Of a stretch of DNA of 64,000 nt, positions 16,999-24,731 are shown one piece after another. The notes under the pieces were generated by a model. The model was not told the DNA's origin. It made no database searches and was given only the letters and a program-made list of their open reading frames with translations. How positions within the stretch are numbered: the stretch's first letter is position 1; each line of letters opens with the position of its first letter. The DNA comes from Duganella levis. Lineage in GTDB: Bacteria; Pseudomonadota; Gammaproteobacteria; Burkholderiales; Burkholderiaceae_D. The translations under genes and the position numbers were made by a program. The DNA is taken from contig NZ_WWCT01000022.1 of NCBI RefSeq assembly GCF_009857605.1, forward strand, positions 62,001 through 126,000, given 5' to 3'.

Positions 16999-17014
16999 CT
17001 TCAAATTTCAAAAA

Positions 17015-17383
17015 ATGAATTCAACTACAATTTTTAGCGTGGTAGCGTTGGCCGCAATTTTCTTGTCGTTACCAGTAGCTATGGCTTGGTCATTTCTCAA
17101 TTCACGACTGGAAAGAATTCGAGCCGGTGGGCATGGACGACTGGGATGCATTTTGCGTTATATTGCTCAAGGTCTTGGATTGCCGATAGTTATCGTTGCC
17201 GCCCTGTGTGGTTTTTTGATGTTGCTCGCTGTAGGCGCTGGCCCAGCATGGATTTGGCCCTTTTTTTTCTCCGGCTTGATAAGCTATTTCGCCGTTGGCT
17301 GGTGCTTAGCATGGCTATCTGTGGGATTATGGTCGATCGTTAGAAGTGTATTTCTTGCGAGAAAAGCTCCCACTCAGCTTTAG
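17015..17383 (+). CDS. Hypothetical inner-membrane protein, 122 residues
   Basis: Three likely transmembrane helices: about 5-27, about 50-78 (LGLPIVIVAALCGFLMLLAVG) and about 82-112. A basic loop (RLERIRAGGHGR) lies between the first two. No family recognised. The ribosome site is poor (AT-rich leader). It is flanked on both sides by copies of the 15-bp motif, like a separate cassette. Confidence 0.62.
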   Translation: MNSTTIFSVVALAAIFLSLPVAMAWSFLNSRLERIRAGGHGRLGCILRYIAQGLGLPIVIVAALCGFLMLLAVGAGPAWIWPFFFSGLISYFAVGWCLAWLSVGLWSIVRSVFLARKAPTQL

Positions 17384-17407
17384 TGCAATAAAATTGTTGA
17401 CCGAAAC

Positions 17408-17422
17408 CGGCCAATAGCGGCC
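17408..17422 (+). repeat. 15-bp intergenic motif, copy 2
   Basis: CGGCCAATAGCGGCC. Here the motif extends to an inverted repeat (ACCGGCC / GGCCGGT around AATAGC), 24 bp after a stop codon and 4 bp before the next ATG. Confidence 0.75.
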
Positions 17423-17426
17423 GGTA

Positions 17427-17705
17427 ATGATGCACCTTATCAGAACAAAACTTACGAGATTTTTTGTGGATAAATTAAATCGATACGAGGCTGGGCTGTC
17501 ACGTAGCGCTCTCTGCCGTACCATACTTGGCGTGATTGCAGGCTGCATTATTGGCGCTTTTTTTGCAGGCCCAGTTGTGGGCTATTTCCGAAAATTTACC
17601 CCATGGCTAGGGGCAACGGTGATTGTCGGAATAGTGGGATTAGTGATGGTAGCAATGCTCTTATTGCCCCTTATACTCAAACCAAGCGCTAACAAAGACA
17701 CATGA
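17427..17705 (+). CDS. Hypothetical small membrane protein, 92 residues
   Basis: Begins MMHLIRTKLTRF, with two hydrophobic segments (about 32-52, TILGVIAGCIIGAFFAGPVVG, and about 60-86). The basic N-terminus suggests a cytoplasmic start. No ribosome site is evident because the 15-bp motif lies immediately upstream; the start is therefore uncertain. No family recognised. The base composition is visibly more AT-rich than the genes outside the block. Confidence 0.55.
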   Translation: MMHLIRTKLTRFFVDKLNRYEAGLSRSALCRTILGVIAGCIIGAFFAGPVVGYFRKFTPWLGATVIVGIVGLVMVAMLLLPLILKPSANKDT

Positions 17706-17724
17706 GTTCAATCGTTCGATGGTA

Positions 17725-17738
17725 CGGGCCAATAGCGC
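17725..17738 (+). repeat. 15-bp intergenic motif, copy 3 (variant)
   Basis: CGGGCCAATAGCGC, 19 bp after the preceding stop codon; one base inserted relative to the consensus. Confidence 0.6.
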
Positions 17739-17810
17739 TACAACCAAACGTGGGACTCTGTGAGTTTTGTTGGTTGTCCCAATGTTATTCTGATTGCAGT
17801 TGACTGCAAC

Positions 17811-17825
17811 CGGCCAGTAGCGGTC
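17811..17825 (+). repeat. 15-bp intergenic motif, copy 4
   Basis: CGGCCAGTAGCGGTC, in the same intergenic gap as copy 3, 37 bp before the next start. The space between the two copies (about 70 bp) has no gene and may be the residue of a lost one. Confidence 0.7.
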
Positions 17826-17862
17826 AATCGATTAGGTGATCAATCGTTTTAGAGGCGGTGAA

Positions 17863-18435
17863 GTGATAAATCGAATTTTTCTAGGAATAAGATTATTGCT
17901 TCCGACCTTCGTTCTCGCGCAGACGGGGGGAGTGGCGGTGTCGAATTTTTCTGGCGTCTGGGAATACAAGGGGACAACCGAGCTTTCCGGAACTACTTAC
18001 GTGGTGCAACAGCGCTATACGTTTTATCAACGTGGGCACCGCATCTGCGGCTGTCTTGAAAGGAGCGGTGCGCCAAACACAATGCTTGAGCAGTATGCAA
18101 TCAGTGGAGAAGCGCATCGCGACTATGCCGATCTGTGGATGGATGGGGGAACGCCTCGCTCGGCAACGTATTCGCCTCGTTATCCATTTGAGCCTGATGA
18201 CTTAATTCGACTAAAAAAGTATGCTAAAAAGCTCATCATGGGTAATGTGCATCAACCAAAAAACCTGCGCACGTTCGTTTTTTCGAAAGATGATCAGATC
18301 GTTTATTTGGCGAATATGCCATTGAAGAAATTGCCTGAAGCACCGAATTCCAATGTTTGCGATTTAGAGGAACAGGGAGCGACTCGCAGATTTCTGGATG
18401 CTTGCCTTAGCGATCCGGTCAAATTGGAACGCTAG
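17863..18435 (+). CDS. Exported hypothetical protein, about 190 residues
   Basis: The GTG at 17863 is preferred because GAGGCGGTGAA precedes it and it gives a proper signal peptide (INRIFLGIRLLLPTFVLAQ). An earlier start 27 bases upstream would put a charged tail in front of it. The mature part begins NFSGVWEYKGT and contains aromatic and beta-rich sequence with few cysteines (CGC, CDLE, ACL). It could be a lipocalin-like or inhibitor-like periplasmic protein, but no family is recognised. Confidence 0.58.
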   Translation: MINRIFLGIRLLLPTFVLAQTGGVAVSNFSGVWEYKGTTELSGTTYVVQQRYTFYQRGHRICGCLERSGAPNTMLEQYAISGEAHRDYADLWMDGGTPRSATYSPRYPFEPDDLIRLKKYAKKLIMGNVHQPKNLRTFVFSKDDQIVYLANMPLKKLPEAPNSNVCDLEEQGATRRFLDACLSDPVKLER

Positions 18436-18483
18436 ACGACAGCGTCAAATTCGTCAATAGCCAAACTATCCGCCGACAGCACC

Positions 18484-18498
18484 CGGCCAAAAGCAGAC
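18484..18498 (+). repeat. 15-bp intergenic motif, copy 5 (variant)
   Basis: CGGCCAAAAGCAGAC, 48 bp after a stop codon and 45 bp before the next start. Confidence 0.65.
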
Positions 18499-18543
18499 GG
18501 CCCTCAGGCTGGCAACATTATCAGTTCCATCAAGTGAGAGCTA

Positions 18544-18819
18544 ATGAGCATTTCTGAAGAACGCGCAATTTTCGTGGCGAGTGAATTTGCTGAGTCGGAG
18601 TACCGTAAAAGGAATCTACTACTGAGACTTGGAGGTGCAAGCGCTCGCCTGGAAGAGGACGGATTTGACCATGATGTCCTTGGGCTCGGGTTTTCTTACT
18701 GGTCAATATTGTTCAATATAGTGAACTCGGATGCAACTGTAGCGGTAATGGACCCCGACCACTTAATCGTCTTAGTTGATGCTAAATGGGAAAAATCGGT
18801 CTGGTTCCCCGTAATGTAA
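18544..18819 (+). CDS. Hypothetical cytoplasmic protein, 91 residues
   Basis: Starts MSISEERAIFVASEF with GTGAGAGCTA upstream as ribosome site. A small soluble alpha/beta protein ending AKWEKSVWFPVM, with no signal or membrane helix. Small immunity-like proteins have this shape, but no family is recognised. Bounded by motif copies 5 and 6. Confidence 0.6.
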   Translation: MSISEERAIFVASEFAESEYRKRNLLLRLGGASARLEEDGFDHDVLGLGFSYWSILFNIVNSDATVAVMDPDHLIVLVDAKWEKSVWFPVM

Positions 18820-18852
18820 CTAGAAATTATTTGGTTTGCTGCGGGCAGGAAA

Positions 18853-18867
18853 CGGCCAGCAGCAGAC
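18853..18867 (+). repeat. 15-bp intergenic motif, copy 6 (variant)
   Basis: CGGCCAGCAGCAGAC, 33 bp after a stop codon and 24 bp before the next start. Confidence 0.65.
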
Positions 18868-18891
18868 ATCGAAGAACAATGTGAGAGCAGA

Positions 18892-19407
18892 ATGCCTGAA
18901 AAAACTATTTCTACTCAACTTATTGATGAAGTTGTTGCATTGGGCATTTCACCAATCCTACGCGAACACGGATATAAGAAATTACGTCGCCATTTCTTTC
19001 GGCAAACCTCAGAGGCTACTCTTCATCTAGTTGTTCAAGCTAGCCAATTTAACGCGCCAGATCGGACTCGTTTTACCATCAACCTTTATTCGTACCTGCC
19101 AGCGGTCGCAGTACAGAATGGCGAGGCTTTGATTTCTGACCCCCAAAAGCAACGTGGTCATGCAGGGATAAGAATCGGTCACTTATTGCCTATTCAAGAG
19201 GACTTTTGGTGGAATGTGGTGTCATCAAATGAGGTTCGCAGCGTTGCATTCGATGTTGAGCAAGCGATACGCGAATACGCGCTTCCATACTTGAATCGAA
19301 TTTCTGATTTAGAGGGGATTGCGAAGCTTAGCGGGTATATTCCTAAAATTGGGCAAGTGCCGACTCCTTCTAGCCAAAGTGCCCGATTTCTTCTTGGTGA
19401 AGTCTAA
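18892..19407 (+). CDS. DUF4304 domain-containing protein
   Basis: A 171-residue soluble protein. The arrangement ISPILREHGYKKLRRHFFRQ, then LHLVVQASQFNAPDRTRFTINL, then a later DFWWNVVSS, fits DUF4304, a family of about 130-170 residues found among scattered bacterial accessory genes, often with immunity-type neighbours. Biochemical function unknown. The start is supported by GTGAGAGCAG upstream. It is the last gene of the motif-separated array. Confidence 0.72.
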   Translation: MPEKTISTQLIDEVVALGISPILREHGYKKLRRHFFRQTSEATLHLVVQASQFNAPDRTRFTINLYSYLPAVAVQNGEALISDPQKQRGHAGIRIGHLLPIQEDFWWNVVSSNEVRSVAFDVEQAIREYALPYLNRISDLEGIAKLSGYIPKIGQVPTPSSQSARFLLGEV

Positions 19408-19592
19408 GTTGCTCAGAAAATCTTGTTGACTAGGTTCGTTGCGGAAAATCGCGACAGTCCGAGATGGGGCGCAAGCTGTCGGTCACCAGACGTAGGACTA
19501 AGCTCATTTATTCTAACGGGCGCTAGTCGGTGAATCCTAAATCCGTCATCCTTCCGTAGCTCATCACTTTTTGCTGGAATATTTTCAACGCT

Positions 19593-20147
19593 ATGCAAGA
19601 TCGATTTCGCACCGATGTACTGAAAAACTATAACAATCGCACGATCGTCGATCGCTGGGATGACCTGGCACTTCCTGATGGCTGGCTGGTTGCCGGCTGC
19701 TTATTTCAGACGATATGGAATCTCCAGACTGGCCGCGCACCGGAGGCCGATATCAAAGACTACGACCTGTTTTATTTCGATAGTGCCGACCTGAGTCAGG
19801 ACGCCGAGCAGAACGTGCAAGCACGTGCAAATGACATTCTCGCCGACTTGGGCTTGTCCGTTGAAGTGTCGAACCAGGCCCGCGTCCACACTTGGTATGA
19901 ATCGTACTTTGGCCATCCGTACCCGGCACTACATAACGCCCGCGATGGCATCGACCGCTTCCTCATGCCAGCCACCTGCGTTGGCATGAGCCCGGAATCG
20001 GTCTATGCGCCAAACGGGATTGAAATGCTCTACGAAGGCCTGCTCACCACCAATCCATTGACGCCCTACCAGGATCTCTTCGTGGCCAAGGCCGCATCGT
20101 ACCGTGGCCGCTGGCCGTGGCTTCGTGTCGCCATCCAAACTATATGA
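19593..20147 (+). CDS. Nucleotidyltransferase-fold protein (NTP_transf_6 / PF06042-like)
   Basis: A 184-residue cytoplasmic protein. The stretch GWLVAGCLFQTIWN followed by DIKDYDLFYFD is the signature of this nucleotidyltransferase-related family, with the Asp pair as likely metal ligands. The later region ARVHTWYESYFGHPY and the end FVAKAASYRGRWPWL are also typical. The substrate is unknown for the family. The start follows a roughly 185-bp gap with no recognised gene. Its TGA overlaps the ATG of the following secreted-protein gene. Confidence 0.75.
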   Translation: MQDRFRTDVLKNYNNRTIVDRWDDLALPDGWLVAGCLFQTIWNLQTGRAPEADIKDYDLFYFDSADLSQDAEQNVQARANDILADLGLSVEVSNQARVHTWYESYFGHPYPALHNARDGIDRFLMPATCVGMSPESVYAPNGIEMLYEGLLTTNPLTPYQDLFVAKAASYRGRWPWLRVAIQTI

Positions 20148-20644
20148 ATATCCTCCGCTTATCGTCACTCATTTTTCCACTCCTTGTCTCGTCGCTTTGT
20201 CGTGCCGAGGTTCCAACCTACGATCTCCATCAAACACAAAGAGATGGTGTGGTTCTTGTTGGCATGGAGTGCCATCATCGAAATCTGACGTGGGAGATTG
20301 GCCTGTTCTTTCCGGCCAATCCGCCGACTAAACGCATGGATTTGTGGAATATTGCCGATCTGGTGAAGTTCAACCCAACAACGTATAACCTGGAAAAGGT
20401 AGAGACGGTAGAAAGACGATGCAACGTCGGTGGCAATCACTACAAGATTCAATTCGAAGGCATTCCAGGCGCCAGTAACGCGATGTGGATGTGTGGCGCC
20501 AGCAATGGCGTTCATGCCAGCGTCTGGCGCAACGATAAGCTGGTCTTTGATGAAGACCTGAACAAATGCAGCCGCGACGACTACATTCAGCAAGTACGTT
20601 TCAAAGACGGCGTTGATGCACCGGAAGTAGACAGACACAGCTAA
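20144..20644 (+). CDS. Exported hypothetical protein, 166 residues
   Basis: The ATG at 20144 overlaps the preceding stop (ATGA) and begins a signal peptide (MNILRLSSLIFPLLVSSLCRA). The mature protein has four cysteines (ECHH, RRCN, WMCGAS, NKCS), probably forming disulfides, and no recognised domain. Coupling to the nucleotidyltransferase-like gene may be accidental, as one product is cytoplasmic and this one is exported. Confidence 0.65.
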   Translation: MNILRLSSLIFPLLVSSLCRAEVPTYDLHQTQRDGVVLVGMECHHRNLTWEIGLFFPANPPTKRMDLWNIADLVKFNPTTYNLEKVETVERRCNVGGNHYKIQFEGIPGASNAMWMCGASNGVHASVWRNDKLVFDEDLNKCSRDDYIQQVRFKDGVDAPEVDRHS

Positions 20645-20721
20645 ATTGAATCGATCAGAACCGCAAGATTGGTCGAGTAGGTCGTGCCGTCAAATGCGAA
20701 ACTGGCGCTGCTACGGAAAAC

Positions 20722-21615
20722 ATGACAACGGTAATGACAACGGCGATTCAAAAACATCAGGCACGAATGCAGCGGGTACGCGATTACATCGATGAGCATC
20801 TCCATGACAATCTGAACCTGGATTTACTGTGCAGTGTTGCAGCCTACTCCAAATATCATTTCCACCGGCAGTTCACGGCGACCTTCGGGTTGTCTGTCCA
20901 TCGCTATATTCTGCTTGCCCGCATGAAGCGCGCTTCATACAGGCTGGCGTATCGAGGTACGCAAAGCATCACGGATATTGCGATGGACGCTGGATATGAC
21001 GCGCCGGATGCCTTCGCCCGCTCTTTCCGGCAGCGGTTTGGACAATCGCCGTCGGCGTTCCGCAAGTCTCCCGATTGGGAACCGTGGCATTTCGCGTTTA
21101 CACCTCTCGACGATGCAAGGAACAAACTCATGCAAAAGACTTTTACCACTGCTGATGTAACGATACGCGATGTCCCTCCCACGCCAGTCGCGATGCTGGA
21201 ACATCGAGGTCATCCGGCAACACTCGGCGCCACCATCCAGCGTTTCATCGCGTGGCGCCGCGCATTTAATTTGCATCCCAAAACGAGCCCGACCTTTAAT
21301 GTCTGGCGCTCCGAGCGACGCCCCGAATCGCCGGCTGACTACAGCGTTGACCTTTGTGTCGGCGTGCCTCCGCTGTTTGAGGTCAGCGGCGGGGAGATGA
21401 AAGCAAGTCAGATTCCAGGCGGGCGTTGCGCAGTGCTGCGCGTCGTCGGCAATACCGACAATCTGGAACATGCCGCGCTTTACCTTTATCGCGATTGGCT
21501 TCCCGCCAGCGGCGAAGAGGCGGGCGACTTTCCGCTTTACTGCCAGCGGCTGAGCTTATTCCCAGAGGTGCCAGAACACGAAGCGATTGCCGAGCTGTTC
21601 TTGCCACTGAAATAG
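20722..21615 (+). CDS. AraC-family regulator with GyrI-like effector domain
   Basis: A 297-residue regulator with the reverse of the usual order: a double helix-turn-helix AraC domain at the N-terminus (about 10-112, with ITDIAMDAGYDAPDAFARSFRQRFGQSPSAFRK split over the second motif) and a GyrI/AraC_E_bind domain at about 140-297 (VPPTPVAMLEHRG ... AELFLPLK). Proteins of this plan (SoxS/Rob-like with small-molecule-binding tail) respond to cationic or hydrophobic compounds. Target genes are not evident. The neighbouring osmC gene is convergent. Confidence 0.88.
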   Translation: MTTVMTTAIQKHQARMQRVRDYIDEHLHDNLNLDLLCSVAAYSKYHFHRQFTATFGLSVHRYILLARMKRASYRLAYRGTQSITDIAMDAGYDAPDAFARSFRQRFGQSPSAFRKSPDWEPWHFAFTPLDDARNKLMQKTFTTADVTIRDVPPTPVAMLEHRGHPATLGATIQRFIAWRRAFNLHPKTSPTFNVWRSERRPESPADYSVDLCVGVPPLFEVSGGEMKASQIPGGRCAVLRVVGNTDNLEHAALYLYRDWLPASGEEAGDFPLYCQRLSLFPEVPEHEAIAELFLPLK

Positions 21616-21636
21616 CATCGTCGGACCGGCCTCGCC

Positions 21637-22131
21637 TTAGCGCGTCACTGCGCCGTCAAGATTATCTGACGTATCAATCACCGGCTCGCACACCACCGGG
21701 AAGTTGAGCGAGTTGGCGATGAAGCACTGCTCATGGGCGTCGTGATGCAGGCGGGCTGCCAGTTCAACATCGTCGCCGGTGCGGATGGTGACGTACGGGC
21801 GCAGCACGATGCGGGTGAAGTGGCCTTGATCGCCTTCCACCATCGTGCCTTCCGCCTCATCGTCATAAGCAATGACGACAATCCCGGCCTCGGCGCACAA
21901 GTGCAAATACCACAGCTTGTGGCATGCCGACGTCGACGCCACCAGCAGATCCTCCGGATTCCAGCGCTTGCGGTCACCTCGAAACGCCGGGTCGGCCGAA
22001 CCGGCAATCGCCGGCTTGTCGCCAGCGCTGATGGTGTGGTCGCGCCCGTAAGCCTGGTAGCTCGACGTGCCGCTGCCCTGGTTGCCGGTCCATTGCACGG
22101 TCACGTGGTAGGTATGTTGGTGTGTTGTCAT
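21637..22131 (-). CDS. OsmC family peroxide-reductase-like protein
   Basis: A 164-residue protein of the OsmC/Ohr superfamily. NPEDLLVASTSACHKLWYL holds the first conserved Cys, and EQCFIANSLNFPV holds the second, the pair used to reduce organic peroxides. The YhfA/SACOL1771-like branch (KRWNPEDLL) fits best. Cytoplasmic. It is divergent from the alpha/beta hydrolase; the start has GAGGA about 10 bases upstream, and a candidate promoter-operator lies at 22164-22186. Confidence 0.85.
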   Translation of the reverse strand: MTTHQHTYHVTVQWTGNQGSGTSSYQAYGRDHTISAGDKPAIAGSADPAFRGDRKRWNPEDLLVASTSACHKLWYLHLCAEAGIVVIAYDDEAEGTMVEGDQGHFTRIVLRPYVTIRTGDDVELAARLHHDAHEQCFIANSLNFPVVCEPVIDTSDNLDGAVTR

Positions 22132-22163
22132 TTCGACTGGTTCCTCATGTTGGCGGAGCTTCG

Positions 22164-22186
22164 ATTATAGTAAGTGTTTTGCTTAC
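22164..22186 (-). promoter_or_regulatory. Candidate -10 element and operator dyad upstream of osmC-like gene
   Basis: On the minus strand TATAAT (22164-22169) is immediately preceded by a 17-bp dyad, GTAAG-N7-CTTAC, filling the usual -10/-35 spacer. No good -35 hexamer is seen. The dyad could bind a small repressor affecting this promoter and the divergent hydrolase gene. Confidence 0.35.
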
Positions 22187-22200
22187 CCGGAGTTTCCCCC

Positions 22201-23181
22201 ATGCGCATCCTGCTCACCGCTGCCCTGCTTGCCGGCTCGGCGTCCGCCGCTACTTACGGCCCGCAACTGGAAGGGTTCAACTACCCGCATCCGGTGCAGA
22301 AATACAGTTTCACGTCGCAGGGCGTCAAGCTGGAGATGGCATATATGGATGTGGCGCCGACCGCTGCCGCCAATGGCAAGACCGCCGTCCTCCTGCACGG
22401 CAAAAATTTCTGCGGCGCGACCTGGGACCAGACCATCACCGAACTGACCAAGGCCGGCTACCGCGTGGTGGCGCCGGACCAGATCGGCTTTTGCGCGTCG
22501 AGCAAGCCGGAGCATTATCAGTACACCTTCCAGCAACTGGCGGCCAATACCGATGCGCTGCTGAAGAATATCGGCATCAAGCAGGCGATCTTCATCGGCC
22601 ACTCCACCGGCGGCATGCTGGCCACGCGTTATGCGCTGATGTATCCGGATGCGGTGGCGCGGCTGGTGCTGGTCAATCCTATCGGGCTGGAAGACTGGAA
22701 AGCGCTCGGCGTGCCCGGTCCGAGCGTCGATCAATGGTATGCGCGTGAGCAGAAGCTGTCGGCCGACAGCGTGCGCGCCTACGAACGCGCCACCTACTAC
22801 GGCGGCACCTGGAAGCCGGAATACGAAAAATGGGTAGACATGCTGGCCGGCCTGAATGCGGGTCCGGGCCACAAGCTGGTGGCGTGGAATTCGGCGCTGA
22901 TCTACGACATGATTTTCACGCAGCCGGTGGTGTACGAATTCCCGCTGCTGAAGGTGCCGACCACGCTGCTGATCGGTGACGCCGACACCACCGCCATCGC
23001 CAAGGACGTGGCGCCGCCTGACGTGAAGGCCAAGATCGGCCACTACAACGTGCTGGGCAAGGAAACGGTGAAGAAGATTCCAGGCGCCCGGCTGGTGGAG
23101 TTCAAGGGCATGGGACACGCGCCACAGATGGAAGACCCGGTGGCCTTCCATCGCACGCTGTTGGAGGAACTGAATCGCTAA
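22201..23181 (+). CDS. Exported alpha/beta hydrolase
   Basis: A 326-residue hydrolase with a signal peptide (MRILLTAALLAGSASA). The oxyanion region LLHGKNFCGATW and the nucleophile elbow GHSTGG identify the alpha/beta-hydrolase fold; a late Asp (IGDADTTA) and His (GMGHAPQME) complete the triad. Similar enzymes hydrolyse esters, epoxides or haloalkanes; the substrate here is unknown. The start is placed at the signal-peptide Met, not at the GTG 27 bases upstream, which lies within the divergent operator region. Confidence 0.83.
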   Translation: MRILLTAALLAGSASAATYGPQLEGFNYPHPVQKYSFTSQGVKLEMAYMDVAPTAAANGKTAVLLHGKNFCGATWDQTITELTKAGYRVVAPDQIGFCASSKPEHYQYTFQQLAANTDALLKNIGIKQAIFIGHSTGGMLATRYALMYPDAVARLVLVNPIGLEDWKALGVPGPSVDQWYAREQKLSADSVRAYERATYYGGTWKPEYEKWVDMLAGLNAGPGHKLVAWNSALIYDMIFTQPVVYEFPLLKVPTTLLIGDADTTAIAKDVAPPDVKAKIGHYNVLGKETVKKIPGARLVEFKGMGHAPQMEDPVAFHRTLLEELNR

Positions 23182-23188
23182 ACGCAGA

Positions 23189-23216
23189 AAAGACGGAGTT
23201 GGAATCCGTCTTCTCT
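23189..23216 (+). terminator. Probable terminator of the alpha/beta hydrolase gene
   Basis: An 8-bp stem AAGACGGA / TCCGTCTT with a 7-base loop (GTTGGAA), followed by CTCTCTT. A second imperfect hairpin (CCGCCC ... GGGCGG, 23223-23250) lies between this gene and the convergent small-peptide gene. Confidence 0.65.
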
Positions 23217-23271
23217 CTTGCACCGCCCAGGCCCGATGGGTCCGGGGCGGTACGTCAAGCGCGAGGCTTAA

Positions 23272-23502
23272 TTACTTGCTGGCGGCTGGCGCCGAAGCTG
23301 CCGGTGCCGAAGCGGTTGCCGAAGCAGCAGCTTTTTCTTTCTTGTGATGCTTGGCTTTCTTGGCGACTGGCGCCGAAGCGGCAGGAGCCGAGGCAGCCGG
23401 GGTCGAAGCAGCGGCGGTAGCCGAAGCGGCTGGTGCTGGAGCTTGAGCGAAAGCAGCGGAAGCGAACAGGCCGGCGATCAGGGTAGCGATTACTTTTTTC
23501 AT
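23272..23502 (-). CDS. Small exported Ala/Pro/Ser/Lys-rich protein (copy 2)
   Basis: A 76-residue protein: signal peptide (MKKVIATLIAGLFASAAFA), then a mature part of about 57 residues rich in Ala, Pro and Ser with one basic patch (KKAKHHKKEK). The next gene upstream encodes a close relative with the same signal peptide and ending (PAASK). The ribosome site AGAGGA is good. Such low-complexity, basic secreted peptides are of unknown function; the His/Lys patch might bind anions, metals or nucleic acid. Confidence 0.75.
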   Translation of the reverse strand: MKKVIATLIAGLFASAAFAQAPAPAASATAAASTPAASAPAASAPVAKKAKHHKKEKAAASATASAPAASAPAASK

Positions 23503-23545
23503 GATTCAGTCCTCTTTAATTTATACGGTTTATATCGTTAATTAA

Positions 23546-23755
23546 TTACTTGCTTGCTGCTGGTGCGGCTGCTGCTGGTGCTTCAGCCGTTTTGGATTCT
23601 TTGGCCTTGTGATGCTTTTTCTTGGCGACTGGCTTCGCTTCGGTTTTTTCCACGGCTGGCTTGGCTTCTGGAGCGGCGGCAGGAGTGGCAGGAGCTTGTG
23701 CGAATGCTGCGGTTGCGAACAGGCCGGCGATCAGAGTAGCGATAACTTTGGACAT
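23546..23755 (-). CDS. Small exported Ala/Pro/Lys-rich protein (copy 1)
   Basis: A 69-residue protein from the ATG at 23755, chosen because AAGGAAA precedes it and it starts the signal peptide MSKVIATLIAGLFATAAFA. The mature part is Ala/Pro/Glu/Lys-rich with KKKHHKAKESK. Tandem paralogue of the 23272-23502 gene, 43 bp apart; the two differ mainly in Glu content of the linker. No domain recognised. Confidence 0.75.
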   Translation of the reverse strand: MSKVIATLIAGLFATAAFAQAPATPAAAPEAKPAVEKTEAKPVAKKKHHKAKESKTAEAPAAAAPAASK

Positions 23756-23863
23756 GATTGATTTCCTTTTCGGAGTTTTCGGCATCAGGACAATTCCTGT
23801 GTCGCATGAGCAGAAAACGCGACGCAAGATCACCCAGTTGACGACCATTACAATTGCTTACAA

Positions 23864-24667
23864 TCATGGTTTTACGTCGTCCTTCAACGCCGCCAGCGCC
23901 ATCTTCTCCACCAGCCCGGGCGCGATCAACTTCAGCCACCGTCCCAGCTTGCCTTTGGACGACATCACAACCTCGCGCTGACGCGACTGCATGCCGGCGA
24001 TGATCAGCGCCGCGCACTCCTCCACCGACATGGCCTTGTCTTCTTTCAGGCTGCTGCTGCCCAGCTGACCGCCGGCTGCGTTAAAGCCGCGATGCCGGAT
24101 CTGCGTCGCCACCACGCCGGGATAGGCAGTCGTCACGCTGACCCCGGCCGGCTTCAGCTCCGCGCGTAGCGCCTCGAAGAAGCCGCCCATGGCAAACTTG
24201 GTGGCGCTGTAGGCCGTACGTCCCGGCACGCCGATCAGCCCCGCCAGCGATGAAACCGCGACGATGCGTCCGCGCGACTGCGTCAGGTACGGCAGCGCCG
24301 CATGCGTGCACCACACGCTGCCCCACAAATTAATCCGCATCAGTTCTTCATACCAGGCCAGGTCGGGCACTTCGGCAAACAACGCGTGCGCCGAACGTCC
24401 GGCGTTGTTGATCAAGGCATCGATCACGCCGAAGCGCGCCACGACGGCGGCGATCAAGGCCACGCACTGCGTCTGCACCGCCACGTCGGTAGCCACCACC
24501 AGCGTCTGCGCGCCGAGCGCCGCACATTGCGCCGCCACTTGCTCCAATGCGGCGGCGTTGCGGGCCGCCAGCACCAGCGCCACGCCGGCGCCCTGTTTGC
24601 GCGCCAGTTGCCGGGCGATTTCCGCGCCGATGCCATCCGAAGCGCCGGTGATGATGATGGTGTTCAT
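23864..24667 (-). CDS. Short-chain dehydrogenase/reductase (SDR)
   Basis: A 267-residue classical SDR. The NAD(P) motif TGASDGIG is at 7-14, NNAG at 87-90, catalytic Ser at 139/140 and YSATK at 153-157. Cytoplasmic, with a hydrophobic C-terminal part resembling the DHRS7B/SDR superfamily members that act on lipids or steroids, but the substrate is unknown. Divergent from the M28 peptidase gene, with a roughly 65-bp shared upstream region. Confidence 0.88.
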   Translation of the reverse strand: MNTIIITGASDGIGAEIARQLARKQGAGVALVLAARNAAALEQVAAQCAALGAQTLVVATDVAVQTQCVALIAAVVARFGVIDALINNAGRSAHALFAEVPDLAWYEELMRINLWGSVWCTHAALPYLTQSRGRIVAVSSLAGLIGVPGRTAYSATKFAMGGFFEALRAELKPAGVSVTTAYPGVVATQIRHRGFNAAGGQLGSSSLKEDKAMSVEECAALIIAGMQSRQREVVMSSKGKLGRWLKLIAPGLVEKMALAALKDDVKP

Positions 24668-24731
24668 AGGTCTCCTTTTTGTGGGATATACAGTAAGATT
24701 ACCGCTTTCCGCATCAGACTATGGAGTAAAC

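Noticed and set aside
16984..18867. Integron attC sites
   Set aside because: The 15-bp motif lacks the R'/R'' core sequences and the 57-bp or longer imperfect palindrome of attC sites, and no intI is in the window.
22223..23223. Long minus-strand frame opposite the alpha/beta hydrolase
   Set aside because: No signal peptide, domain or ribosome site; the plus-strand gene has a clear triad and signal peptide.
24264..24731. Longer N-terminus for the M28 peptidase
   Set aside because: It overlaps the divergent SDR gene; the signal peptide and ribosome site place the start at 24732.
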